Positions 36,501 to 48,700 of a DNA stretch of 64,000 nt are shown one piece after another (position 1 is the first letter of the stretch; the number at the start of each line of letters is the position of its first letter). Below the pieces are notes generated by a model. That model did no database searches and was not told where the DNA came from. It saw only the letters and a list, made by a program, of their open reading frames with translations. The translations under genes were made by a program, and so were the position numbers. The stretch comes from Anseranas semipalmata (Eukaryota; Chordata; Aves; Anseriformes; Anseranatidae), in NCBI GenBank assembly GCA_013399115.1, contig VXAA01000634.1, positions 682,001 through 746,000 on the forward strand, written 5' to 3'.

Positions 36501-39500
36501 CAGAGAATTTGCTGCTTGGTTTATTTTATTAACAGTCTGCTCGATTCAAGCCAAAAACACGCTTGGAACTTGAGGTTTTCAGTCCAACTTTGCAGCCTTC
36601 TCTAGCTTTACTCTGACTACCCAGCATGTTCAAACCAGATCATCTTGCTGATGTCAGGTCCCCAAGAAACAAAGACAAACTCTGAACGTGAGAATCAAAG
36701 TAACACTCGACCGCAGTAACTCTGAGAACTGAAGCTGAAGAAATGCGACACAAAGCTAGATTTTTTTTCTTTTGAAGGTGTCTAAACTCAGAGACCCTAT
36801 GACAGCAAGGCATGCTATCACTTAAGCCCAGTTCTCTTATCAAGGAGAAAAATCCATGAAGGGGTAGACTGTAGCTGACTCCCAGAGTGGGTTGACAGCT
36901 TCAGCCCTCAAGTGGAGGCATCTTCCATAAGCACCAAAGTTTCCTACATGAGAACAAGAGAGCTGAGTTTCCCAGAAAGAGCTCAACATCCTGCCTGGTC
37001 CACAAATGCTCTGGTACCCTCAGCATCACCCAAATAACCCCAACATCTCATGACTTCAATCTCATTCTTTGCAAAAAGGAGACAATAAGAAAGCCATAGC
37101 CAAAGGTAAATCTTGTTTAAGCCTTTGGAAAGGCATTTGTTAGCAATGTCCTTTTAGCACAGTTCTTTGATTTGTCAGTAACAACACTACCAGGATTAGG
37201 TTGCCCTGCTATACAGTGGTATCAGTACAAGCTACAGGATATGCAGGACTGTGCACCAGAAAACAGTCAAAAGAACTTGTGTGCAAGCAGGAAGTTGCTT
37301 GAGGCAACTAAAAACAGATTGTATAACTTCACCTAGGACGCTGAGTCAAGCAGCATTCAGTCAGTGTCTCACTTAATCTTAAAAAAAAAAAACAACCTCC
37401 CCTTCACTACCATGAAGTAATTTTTTGTTTGGAGTCTCCTGCTGCCTTGTCAATCTCTTCCCTAACTGAGAAACATATATTACCCAGAACTGCCCTGACT
37501 TGCAGAATGCTGAAGAATCGCCTTAAACGCTAATCCGTTAACAAGATCTTGCTATACTAATGTGTCACTGGAATTGCTTCAACAACCCTTGTGACATTTC
37601 CCCCATCGTGTTTGCCATGACTGCTCTTATTTTCTTCTTTAAATGAGACTGAGACATATACATGCCCACAGTAAATGCTATTGCTATAGTATTTAACCTC
37701 TCCTTGGGCAGTTCCTTAACTGCAGAGAAGCAAGAACAATCATCCTTGTAATGAGTTGTCCATGTAGAAATTAGTGCAGAATTAGAAACTAACATGCAGG
37801 CACCAGTCTATAGCTGATTCAAGTCATCTTCTTTCAATTACCCAATACTGAGCAGTGCTAATACTCACTAGCTGACAATTTCTGCCTATGACAGAGGGCT
37901 GCTGATGTACATGAAGTGGTGCACATGTTTACAAGACTAAGATACAAGCCCCATTAAAGGCAAAGTAATAAAAAAATTGGAGAAGTGGAACAGAGGGATT
38001 AAGAAAAAAATCTCTCCTTACAATTTGTTTCTGGATTTTTTCTCTCTAGTGGATAAAAGATGACTCCAAAGAAAAAAGAAATTTTATATTGGTGCTTTCT
38101 GTTTTACATAATTGTTCTACAAAGCTAGCATTAAGATGAAGACAAATTTAATTAACTTATTCCTATTCTGAAGATGAAATAACGAACATGTCTGTGCCAT
38201 GACAAATTATCTCCAGGTTAATGTGAATCTGTAAGAAAAGAGAGACAATGAAATGGAAGTGGCCATGATACTGAGCACAGCTCTGGTTGCAAAAGAAGGA
38301 AAGTGAAGGTGATGGTGGGAACAGGAAGATGAGAATCAAGAGATAGCGTAAAGCAAACCTTGGAACATTTATTCATGAAGGCTGAGACTGCCATGAATGA
38401 CAAGGATCTAAACTCCAAAAAGTAGAACAAAATGCAAGAAGAAATTGGTGTCACTCTCATACTGAGTTTTAGCCTCCAGAAAGCAGTCAGGTAACTGGAG
38501 GCTAGGGCAACAAATAAAGGAATATCAATACTTGAACTGCTAAACATCAAAAAGGAACACTTCTCCAATACTAGGCCAGTGGGTCCTGCAGCCTCGTGGA
38601 TCCAGAAACCCTTCTGCCACACCAAGGGGCATGTCACAGTGGCACTACAGAGATACCAGTCTCAGGGAATACTGAGCAAACAGACCATGCAAATAGGTAC
38701 CAGCATGTAGGGGACGTCACTCCTGTCCTGGTGCATTTTCTCACTCCTGTCCACGCCGCACAGAGCTGCACTAGATCATCACCAACAAGAACACAGTGTC
38801 AACCCTGGCTGTATACAACCGTCTGCACGTCCCAGCTCCATCTCTGGTGCCTCCCAGTTCCTGTACTCAAGAAGGGCTTATTCTTGAAGGCTGATCCAAA
38901 TTCCCTCCTGCAACCAAAGTGTCCTAGCAGTGAAGACCAGCAGCAGCCACAGAAGACTTCTCTGGTAAGCCTGGAGCCTCATGCCCTGCTGGAAGCAGAT
39001 CAATGTACAGACCACGCTTAGGGTGCACTGAATACTGTAGACAGACTGTCTCCCACCACTGGGCATGTTATCTTTCTATAACCAGCAATCTTCTACTGCA
39101 AAGATTAAGTCGCTGTGCTTCAAGATTTTTATTAGCTGCAACACAACATTCTAAGGATTTTTATTTTTTTTTTTTAATAAAAGGACCAATGTCATCCTGG
39201 TGCCGGTACTTCCACACATTTACACAAAAACAGGACACATACATATGGAATGCTTAGCTATAACAGGGCTGCAACAAATACATAGAAATGTGTTTCTGCT
39301 GAGCAGGCAGGTGATATCCCTGCAGACAGGCAGGGTTCTCAGGATGTTCCACCCTTCCCTGCTTGCTGAGACTGGGTAGGCTGGACCCTGGTCTGGGTTG
39401 CTAATATATATATATACACATATAAATGCTGGTGCAGAGAGCCAGGCTTACACAGCATTTGGGTGGAGAGACAGGATCGAACAGTGCTGGTGACAGCTGA

Positions 39501-42500
39501 GTTTCTCGGGCTGTCTGCATACTACAAACTGTCTGGGTACCTCCCTTACTTGTGGATAAAAGACTCGGGTGGAAGGAGCCTCTCTCTCTTCAAAATCAGG
39601 TCTGCTACGCCCAGACACTGTCAGGTGGCGTAAGCACAGAGAGACAGGTCAGCACACTCCAGCACACAGCAACTATAAGGGGAGAAGCTTTGGTAGTGAT
39701 AAGCCAATTCTTGTGTTGCACCTGTGCAGGCATAGGATAAGATCATTTGTGTGTGTCTAGGTAAGGCTGTGAGCCTTGATGAAACAGTACTCTGATGTTT
39801 GCTAGTGATGCAGGGACATCAGCTCTGAGCCAAATGGGCACAAACCATCTCTTGCTCGCCTGCTCCAGGGGAGCAGAGCTAGACTGAGTGGATGGTCAAA
39901 GGCCAGCTGAAGGGTCTGTTGCTGCTGCAGTCGTTAACTCACATCCTCCCATGGGACAGTAAGCAAAAAGAGCATGCACAGTGCTAGACACACTGAACCC
40001 ACCCTCCTTTCTGGAGGCACAACCCTCACAGTCAGCTGCTTGTAAGCCAGCATCTTAAAGGTCTTTAAGAAGCAATTGTTCTAAAATGTTTGCATAAGCC
40101 AGAGCTAGAATGTTAAACAACAGCGTATGCCAGCACTGAGACCCCTTCTAGGTTGATACCTGCAGCGACCTTGGCCACCTGACCCTAAGGGACCTAACTG
40201 TAGCAGTTAAATTGACACTGGTGATGCAGAGAAGTGACAGCAGCCACAGCTGTGGTATCAGCTTGGTAAGGAAGAAGAGCAATCCAAGCTTCCTCTGTCT
40301 GTCTGGTGTAGTACCCACAATCAGGTCTGGCTGTCTGATATCCATCTCCAATTCACGCTGTCTCACAGTCCTGTTCCAAAGTGCAGGCAAAAGCAGGAGG
40401 TCAGACAAGAAAGACTGAGATAGCAGGCAGCATGTTGTCACATGGTGTGATGCACAGATGGCTACGCAGATGCATACCTATGGGACTTGCATTGTTCCCT
40501 GGCAGAAGCACCTTTGTGGGACTGACAGGCTAGATACACCAGAAAGGAAAGTGAAGTAATTCAGATCAAGAGCCCCAAGAATCCAATGCGGGAAGACCAC
40601 AATGTGGTTTAGCCAAAGATGCAAATCCTATACAGGTTACGTGCTCCAGCCAAGCCAGCAAAGTAATACACCAAACTGTATGCCCTCATCACAACAGTTA
40701 CCACAAGTAAGGACAAGGAGCCAGAGGAGAATGAGGCAGCTCTAAAAGCTGTCGTAGTACAACAGGAGAGCACTGAGACTGAACTGGACTCTAGGTATTT
40801 TGGGAAAAAAATAAATAAATCAGGATTTAAATCAGAAAGAAATCAAATAATACAATAGTATGCAACATGGTGAAGCATAAGATCAAACACTTGTTGATTA
40901 AACAAGAATTTATAACAAATTCTGAAAGATCATCCACTGGAAAAGGAGAAATACTTAACCATGCTGTAGGCAATCCAGAAATGGCTTGAAGCCAAAACTG
41001 TGATTCAAACAACAAAAAGAAAATGCAAACCTAGTCAGTATTACAGATGAGCTACTCAAAGTCTGAAGTGGTGCACCATGCACAGCAACAGAGGCTCCAT
41101 CTGGAGCATCATGTACAATTCCACTGCCACAGATGAACTACACCTAAATCAGACATGAAGAGGGGTGCCAAGAGAATGAAAGCGATGAAAAGATATTCTT
41201 ACGAGAGGCAGGTAACAACTGGACCAAGATTAACAATGAAAAAGGAAAGACAGATTGAAGTCCACTTTAAAAGGATATGCAGGACAAGAGCCGGACAACA
41301 TCATAAACCTTGGCTGCTTTTCTACTCTGAGGCTTAGCTGGAATTAGAAACTGCTGCAGTGTTGTAAAAATCAAAGCCACACAGTGGAATAACAGCCACG
41401 AATGACATGGCTTGTCATGTATTTTTCCTGAAAACAACCATACTTTAACACTGACATCGTATCTGATGCAATCATTCTCTTTAAGAGACTCATTAAGTCC
41501 TCTTTTGTGTGGCATTACTCACATTCTGAAAGACACAAGTCTTCCACGGCTGGGAAAAAAACACCTCCTTTGCTGGTTTCAGGGGATTAGAGGGAGGAGG
41601 TTCTCATGGATGGGAGCTCATCCTTAAGTAGTCAGCTCCCTCTCAACTAGTCCTTTTATTCAACTTCTGGCTTTTGAGTGGAGGAAACAGATGAAAACAC
41701 AATTACATTTGGGAAACAGAAATGAATACATTCATGTTTCAAGAAAACTGACTGCATCGTTTTTAATTATGTAGGCTATCTTTCAGCACACAGCTGATAG
41801 CTTGAACTCATGGGGCAGGAAGAAATCACACCACATAAACTCGTCTCAACTCATACTGCAGTTTTCATTGCTGGGCCACAGAAAGAAGTGCTCTGAGCTT
41901 TGACAGACTAACCAGGGTGCCTTCAGGAGAAGAACGCATGCACAAGGGGTGACTTTTTGCCTTCTGTCATTAGGGTGCCTCTCCAAAACGCTGGCTTCCC
42001 TGCAGGACGGCGCATAGAACAAGTCAGTTTGGCTGCAACACAAGCTCAGGCCAGCACATCGCCTCTCACTCAGCTGATCAGCAGGGACATTTGGGAAGTC
42101 CTTTCTCAAAAGCTTTTTAGACACTGAACTGAGTCTCAAGGCAAATAAAGGATTTACCGGGGTCAGTGCGCGATTCATTCGAAAGTGTTCTTGAACCCAT
42201 TTTAGAAGAGATGAGTTGTAAGAATGAGTGTTGCAAGCCGTGTTCAAGCCGTGTGCATCTGCAACTATGATTTAGTTGTTAACAAACAAGAAACCTTTCC
42301 CTCCACACTGGATGATGCTTAGAAAAAATAGCTGATAGTTACAGCTTTAAGGTATGCAAATGCCCTCCTCTTTGCAATTGATCCACAGCTCATCTAAAAC
42401 AGGTGTTAGCCATTGCAGAGTGCAAGAGTCTAGAAGTCTGCATGATTTTTAATGCAGGAAGTCCATAACACACACACACTGACAGTCCACAAAAACACTT

Positions 42501-44584
42501 TGCAACAATTGTCATTATTTTATACAAGGGTTTGGCTTGGCATGCACCAGCCCTCATCCACTGTAATCAGTGTTTTAGTTCATACACTCGAGAACTTTCC
42601 CAAGACAAACCCTTGGGAAGTTCTTGGCAACCCTAATCTTGCACAGTTGGTGAAGAATGTGTTGGTGAAGATTTTCAGCCATACACAACATTCCCACAGG
42701 AGTCAGGAAGACATGGCTTTTGGAGAAAGAAAAGTCTGCAAATAAAAATAGAGTCGTCAATAAAAAATGCCACTCTGCAGAGACATTTTAGCTCAAGTTG
42801 TCTCTGCCACCATCAAGACCAGAGTGAATCCTAATGCTTTTGAACAGGCAAACTGGAATTTCTAACATCTCTGGCCAGAAAGGGATGCAGAAACCCCCTT
42901 ACTAATAGCCAGGCTTCAAACATTGACACATTCGTGGCAAAATTATCGGTAGTACACACAGCCTCCCACTCCCCTTATCCTAGCAGTTAGGTGCTGCTGG
43001 GCTGGCTTCTGCATCTTTCTTCGAGTTGAAGGTACCAACAGCACGCGGTTCTATGCCTGTGCTGACATCTGTATCCTGCACAGACTTCAATTGCTGCTCA
43101 AGGTGGAGGACTGCCAAATGCAACATGACAGACCAACCAAGACGACATCTTGGATAGCCCAGTACGCCTCAGATGCATTAGATATCAATATGAGGACAAT
43201 CAAAACAAATCTGATGGGACACTGCTCCTCCCAGTGCAGGGACAGGGGTCTCCATTACAGTGGCAGCATAACACACTTCAAGTATTCTCCCTGAAACCTG
43301 AGCACAGCCGGAAGATAATTGATTCCCAGACATGATCAGGTAGGAAAATGCTGTTTATACCTTAGATAATCTGGGATCCTTACACAGAGAGTAGCTTGTG
43401 GGACTCTGCAAAGAAACTGCAAAGTTTTATATTTGCACCAAAACCTTTTGCCTAGCATTTAAGTACAAATTTCTATTTATCTATCTGAACAACTCCAGTG
43501 GTTTTTGAAAGAAACAGCCCTATGCCAAGCACCTTTGACAGCCCTATCCTTGAGTACACAGGCTTGCCTTTCAAAGACTACCCATCTTTACCCCACCTGT
43601 TGACAGTTTCACGAGGGACAAGTGCTGTGAAGTGGTCCTAATAAGGAGCTGAGGCTAGGGAGAGATGATGGCTAACAGTCAAGCCACCACACATCAGCAA
43701 CCTATTAATTATCTGCTAAACTGTATTAACTAGCCTACTGCCAATTGTAGGGTAACCTGAACTTACTTCCAGCTGATTTGTAATAACATGTTAAGCTAAT
43801 ATAATTTTTGCTTTGCACTGTGATGGGATAGAAGCAGGCATGCAGTCAACATGACTCAGTTGAGCTGTACTGTGTTGAACAAAAGCGATCCAAAGGTCAC
43901 CCCTTTTTCCGCACTCTCATCAATCCTTCCTGTAACACTGGGGTGTGGCACCTTTGCAGCATTACCAATATTTCACTCTCATCACCTCTCCTCATCTGTA
44001 AAGGAAGTGCACTAAAAAAAGAATCAGAAAAAAAACAAGGTAACATGTTAACCATCTACCTTTTCTTTGCTCCCTCTCCCCTCCACATCCTTTATCTTAG
44101 TGGTCATCCTCACAAATAGCCTCAGGACTACTTTACCTAAATTGCATGTAACTTCTCCTAATTGATGTTGGAAAGAGGTGGAGCTGCTGTTGTAACAGCA
44201 AGAGGCAGTCTGTCACTAGCCACAAGATTCAAGATAAAAACCTAAGATAAAAACCTAACAGGCAGAGTTCTCCCACACACACTACCAAGGCCTCACAAAA
44301 AAAAAAGTATAATCAGTTAGAGGAAACAATATACACTAACATTACTACACTAACTGTAAAGTTTGCCAATAGCATGGAAACTTAATTGTGTGAGGAGAGA
44401 AGATATTTATAGCATTTAAGCTGATAGATCTTCATTAGACGTTCTTAACAGTTAAGTAAAACAGAGCAGACTGCTTTAACTAAAACCCACAACTAGAATA
44501 GCATGCTTTAAATTGTTTTATATTCCAGACAAAGGTCTCCACATTCCTGCTTTGAAGGCCAGTCTTATGAAGGCCAGGGCTTAT
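33591..44584. other. Intergenic DNA, no gene recognised
   Basis: 11 kb with no supported exon. There are short chance ORFs, the longest 139-141 codons on opposite strands around 38218-39021, with no domain. A short (TA)n/(CA)n stretch is at 39403-39423 with a TATA-like motif beside it. CA-rich dinucleotide runs occur near 42470. Nothing else is recognisable. Confidence 0.45.
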
Positions 44585-44939
44585 GTGGCAAGGTTTTGGT
44601 AGCCGGGGAGCTACAGGGGTGGCCTCTGAGCAGAGCCCAGCAGCTGCCCCATGTTAGATAAGAGCCAGTTCCAGCCAGCTCCAAAAGGGACCCACCACTG
44701 GCCAAAGCTGAGCCCATGAGCGACACTGGTTGTGCTTCTGCAAGAGCACATTGAAGAAAATAAAAAACTGCTGCACAACAGCAGCTGGGAGAGAGGAGTG
44801 AGAAACAGCCCTGCAGACACCCAGGTCAGTGCAGGAGGAGGGCAGGAGGGGCTCCAGAGCGGAAGTTCCCCTGCGGCCTGTGAAGAGGCCCATGGTGGAG
44901 CAGGCCGTCCCCCTGCAGCCCATGGGTACCACACGGAGC

Positions 44940-44975
44940 NNNNNNNNNNNNNNNNNNNNNNNNNNNNNNNNNNNN
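44940..44975. other. Assembly gap (36 N)
   Basis: Run of 36 undetermined bases inside the internally repetitive part of the LTR-type element. The true missing length is unknown. Confidence 0.99.
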
Positions 44976-45288
44976 AGCAGTTCTTGAAGAGCTGCTGTCT
45001 GTGGGAAGCCCATGTAGGATCAGTTCGGGAAGGATGGCTCCCTCCTCCTTCAGGAAGGAAGGTCCCTGCTGTGGGAGGGACCCCAAGCTGGAGCAGGGGA
45101 AGAGAGTGACCATGAAGGAGCAGCAGATGACGAAGTGTTGTGGACTGACCACAACCCCCATTCCCCTGTGCTGTTTGGGGCTGGGGGGCATAGAAGACAG
45201 TGGATGGGGGGGAGAAAGGTGTTTTTTAGCTTGCTTTTAGTTCCTCACTGCTCTAGTCTGTTAGTAATAGGCAATAAATTATATTAAT

Positions 45289-45524
45289 AGAATGACTGAA
45301 TGGTTTGGATTGGAAGGACCTTAAAGACCACCTAGTTCCAACCCCCTGCCATGGGCAGGGACACCTTCCATCAGACCAGGTTGCTCAAAGCCCCATCCAA
45401 CCTGGCCTTGAACACTTCCAGGAAGGGGGCATCCACAACTTCTCTGGGCAACCTGTTCCAGTGCCTCACCACCCTCGTGGTAAAGAATTTCTTCCTAATG
45501 TCTAACCTAAATCTACCCTCTTTT
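45289..45524 (-). mobile_element. CR1 LINE 3' fragment nested in the LTR element
   Basis: Antisense CR1 end: 'gaatggtttggattgg', 'ccaaccccctgccatgg', 'ccagcctggcc'-type segment in diverged form, 'gcaacctgttccagtg', 'aagaatttcttcctaatg'. Flanked by identical 7-bp 'tattaat' (45282-45288 and 45525-45531), and the host LTR sequence is continuous across it, so this is a later insertion. Confidence 0.85.
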
Positions 45525-45715
45525 TATTAATTTCCCTTTGTCTTAAGTCAATCTCCCTACATTGAGTCTATTTTGCTGGTGAGTGATCTCCCTGTCCTTA
45601 TCTCAGCCCTTAAGCCCTTTTTGTCATATTTTCTCTCCCCATTCCTTTGAGGATGGGGAGTGAGAGAGTGGTCTGGTACAGTTTAGCTAGCCATCAGTGT
45701 GAAAACACCACAGTC

Positions 45716-48700
45716 CTTCAAATGGTAGATACAAGCATGCTTTGGTTAGAAAGTGCTTCACTGGAACCTAGATTCAGACCACCAAAGACTTTAATCAGTT
45801 TCTTCTATACGAAAGGGAAAACCAGAAATAATTTGCTGCTTGCAACGACATGCCACTGAGGCGCGATAATATATACTTACAACAAAGGGCATTTTCTTCC
45901 TTTCCAGTTCTTCATTCTCTTTCAAGAAAGAGAAGTCAAACAAGGCAAATCTGTCACCAGGAGGAAGTCACTTGGCTCCAGCTGGGGAAACACCAGGGCT
46001 CGCTGTTGCTAGAACACATAACCTCAGCACCTGAACTGGTCTCTGACTGGAAGTGGCTCTGACTGCAGGTCTCTTCCCAGTAACCCCTCGGTACTGGTGT
46101 TGAACACTTGTAATGGGGAGATGATCTGTCTGGAGTTTACAGATTTACTTTCTGCTGATGTTTCGCATTCAGGTTTTTAGATCCATTGCTTTCCTCTCAT
46201 TTGCATGCTGTATTTCTTGTCATAAACCTACATAGTGCTCCACTGCAGTACTCAAACACTGCTCTCCACGATACCTATAGTTTAGCAGGGCCAGTTTCAG
46301 TTCTGAGCCTCTTCTTGTGACAACTTGCCAACACCACCCATGTCTGTCACTGCTGAGCACATGCCAAGCGTTTGCCAAGTACTTTCCAGCTCTACAGGAG
46401 GGGAGGCAGGACAGCATACTCCAGCAAGAGGAACACCCGAGCCCCCTTCTTTACCCTGCAGTCCCAATTCCACCACTTACATGTTTAGTGACCTACCTCT
46501 CTCCCAGCGCACAACAGAACTCAGAAATGGAGAGGCCCAGCATGGAAACCCAGCCAAGATTCGCTTATTTTCTCTGGCTTCCACATGTGCTTGTGTGTCC
46601 TCAGTCACCCAAGCTTGGTTTTAAACCCTAAACACACACATGCACTTTACAAAGGACTGAGGGGTTACTTTTGCTACTGACCCAGCTCAGGCTTAATGTT
46701 GGTCAGCAATAGCTTATAGTAGGAAGGAGAATTTTTCTTCCTCCTTGCTCTGAGCATCTTACCCATAAGGTAGAGGATGCCTTCACAAGAGCAAAACACA
46801 GTTCAGACATATCGTCAAGTTCATCTGCACCTAAATGAAGATATGAGCTTTTTCCTTCCCGACACAATAGACATTAGGCAGTTTCCTTGCCCAAATTCCT
46901 TAGTGCCACACCAGCCCCATTCTTCCTGTTTCCTTCAAGAGTCACTCCTGCCCCTGGCACATGGGCTATCACCAGTAATTCCCTCCACACCCTTATGAAG
47001 CAACCAAGGTTGTCTATGGCCCTTTTTTACACTAGTTTTCCACAGCAAGGATGCTGTAAAACTGTCTGAAAGGCTATGTCAACCTTTGATTACTCCTAAT
47101 ACAGAAGAAAATGGGAAAGAAGCAACAACAAGTGCTAGAGGCAACTCCCCCATCCCTATGAACACTTTTCCAGACATGAGACCAGGACTGTACATACAGA
47201 GCACGTACCCATGTGCATGGAGAACTCTCTCTAGGCAGCTACTTGTACCTAACCAGCTTAAAACACAGCACAGTGGCTCAACCTAGCCAAGAAGAGAAGC
47301 AGATGCAGCTTTGCAGGTTAACAGCTCAATTCCCCCCACCTCTTGGGCAGCTCCGGCAGCCTCTATAGAGCTTAAGCTGGTCAGACATCTTCCAGGATGC
47401 AGCTTAGCCAATTTAACACTGCCTGCAGATGTCTGCCACACATCAGGTCCTGTGAGAGACAGCAGCATGGGCACACTGCATGTATTCCTAGCCTCTCCCA
47501 GCAGGTGTAACGGCTAAATGGCTTAAACACTTGCAAGAAACACGAAAGTTGTTTAAGGTCCCCATGCTGGAAGCCTGGAACAAGTTTATTCTCCTTGACA
47601 AAAGGGAGAAAGAGCACACAAAGAGCAGAGGAAGGGAGGCTACTAAGACGATGCCCTTCAAGAAGCTGGAGATGTATCCATATGTAGCTGACAAAGAACA
47701 AACTCTGGTCCATAAAATGCAAACACAACAAAAGCTCAGGTAAAGTGCCAAAGAAAAAATATAATCAAGACAAACTGAATAATACATCCTCTTCCAGCAC
47801 GTCAGAACAAGAAGCCCATGGGATCAACAGATGATCAGACTATTGAAGTATTCACAGGAGATACATTCTGAACAAAAAATGAAGGAAGTTCTTCATGCCA
47901 GCCTGGGGAAGTTCCTACTCCGGAACATCCATTACTAATTGCTATGGTCAGATAACATTCATGCAAACATTCACAGAGAACTTCAAAGGGGATCAGCAGG
48001 GAGGAGAGGACAGAAGCTTCCTCTCCTGAAGACTGAGGCTTGTGAATGCAGCTAGGAGGGAAAGTTACTAGACTAAAACTGCAGCTGGTTCTCAAGATGC
48101 TACTTCTGTGCATGTAAGGTAGCTGGCAAATTAAACAGAGACCATTAGCATGTGGTAATAAAAACAAGAGCAGGAGTGAGACAGGCATTACAGTTTCTGC
48201 CAGCGTTCTTGGCTAAACTCAGGGAGGAAGGGGATGAAAAACCAAAGGCCTGGAAACCTCAGAGGTCCACCCAGCAAGCTGGTAAGCAACCAAACATGCC
48301 TCCAAACAAGCAGGGGACAGTTTTAATCAGTCTGTATGTATAACCGCCAATATTTCTAAGCATCTATAGTCAGAACAAGCTGGACCTTACTCTTCCCCCT
48401 TTTCTCAAGAAAAAGGGAAGTACTTTCTCTCAATTTTTTCTCCTTACGATGGTGTGACATACAGGCAGCTTTATCACACTGAAGAAGAGCTGTGGGGAAA
48501 ACCATACTCATTCCACTAGGTTGGAAATTGCACTCATCTAAACAACTCCAATGGTCTGGGGGAAGGCCAGATGCCATAAAGAGGCTGGTTCAACCTATAG
48601 CACTGTATATACAGCTACAGACCTGCCATGTCCAGAGTACGGTTGGGATTCCAACCTGGATATCAGAGTCAGAAGAAGGTCAGCATGGAAAACAGCGTTA

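Larger units (their letters stand above)
44585..45715 (+). mobile_element. Avian LTR-retroelement remnant interrupted by a CR1
   Basis: Matches, as I recall it, a widespread bird endogenous-retrovirus-derived repeat. It opens with 'aggttttggtagccgg' and 'gctacaggggtgg', has a Gly/Pro-rich reading block with repeated 'gcagcccatgg'-type units, then an 'accccaagctggagcagg' unit, a G-rich run and 'aataaattat' (a polyadenylation-like site near 45273). It resumes after the nested CR1 with 'gctggtgagtgatctccctg' and ends near 'aaaacaccaca'. A 36-base N gap (44940-44975) falls in the repeated unit zone. No intact viral gene is present. Confidence 0.7.

Noticed and set aside
38218..39021. Two ORFs of about 140 codons on opposite strands
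   Set aside because: No domain, no splice support and no conserved motif. The hydrophobic look of the minus-strand peptide follows from its T-rich codons.
44611..45191. Several ORFs on both strands across the N gap
   Set aside because: They are readings of the repetitive LTR-type element and of the gap; no intact retroviral gene is present.
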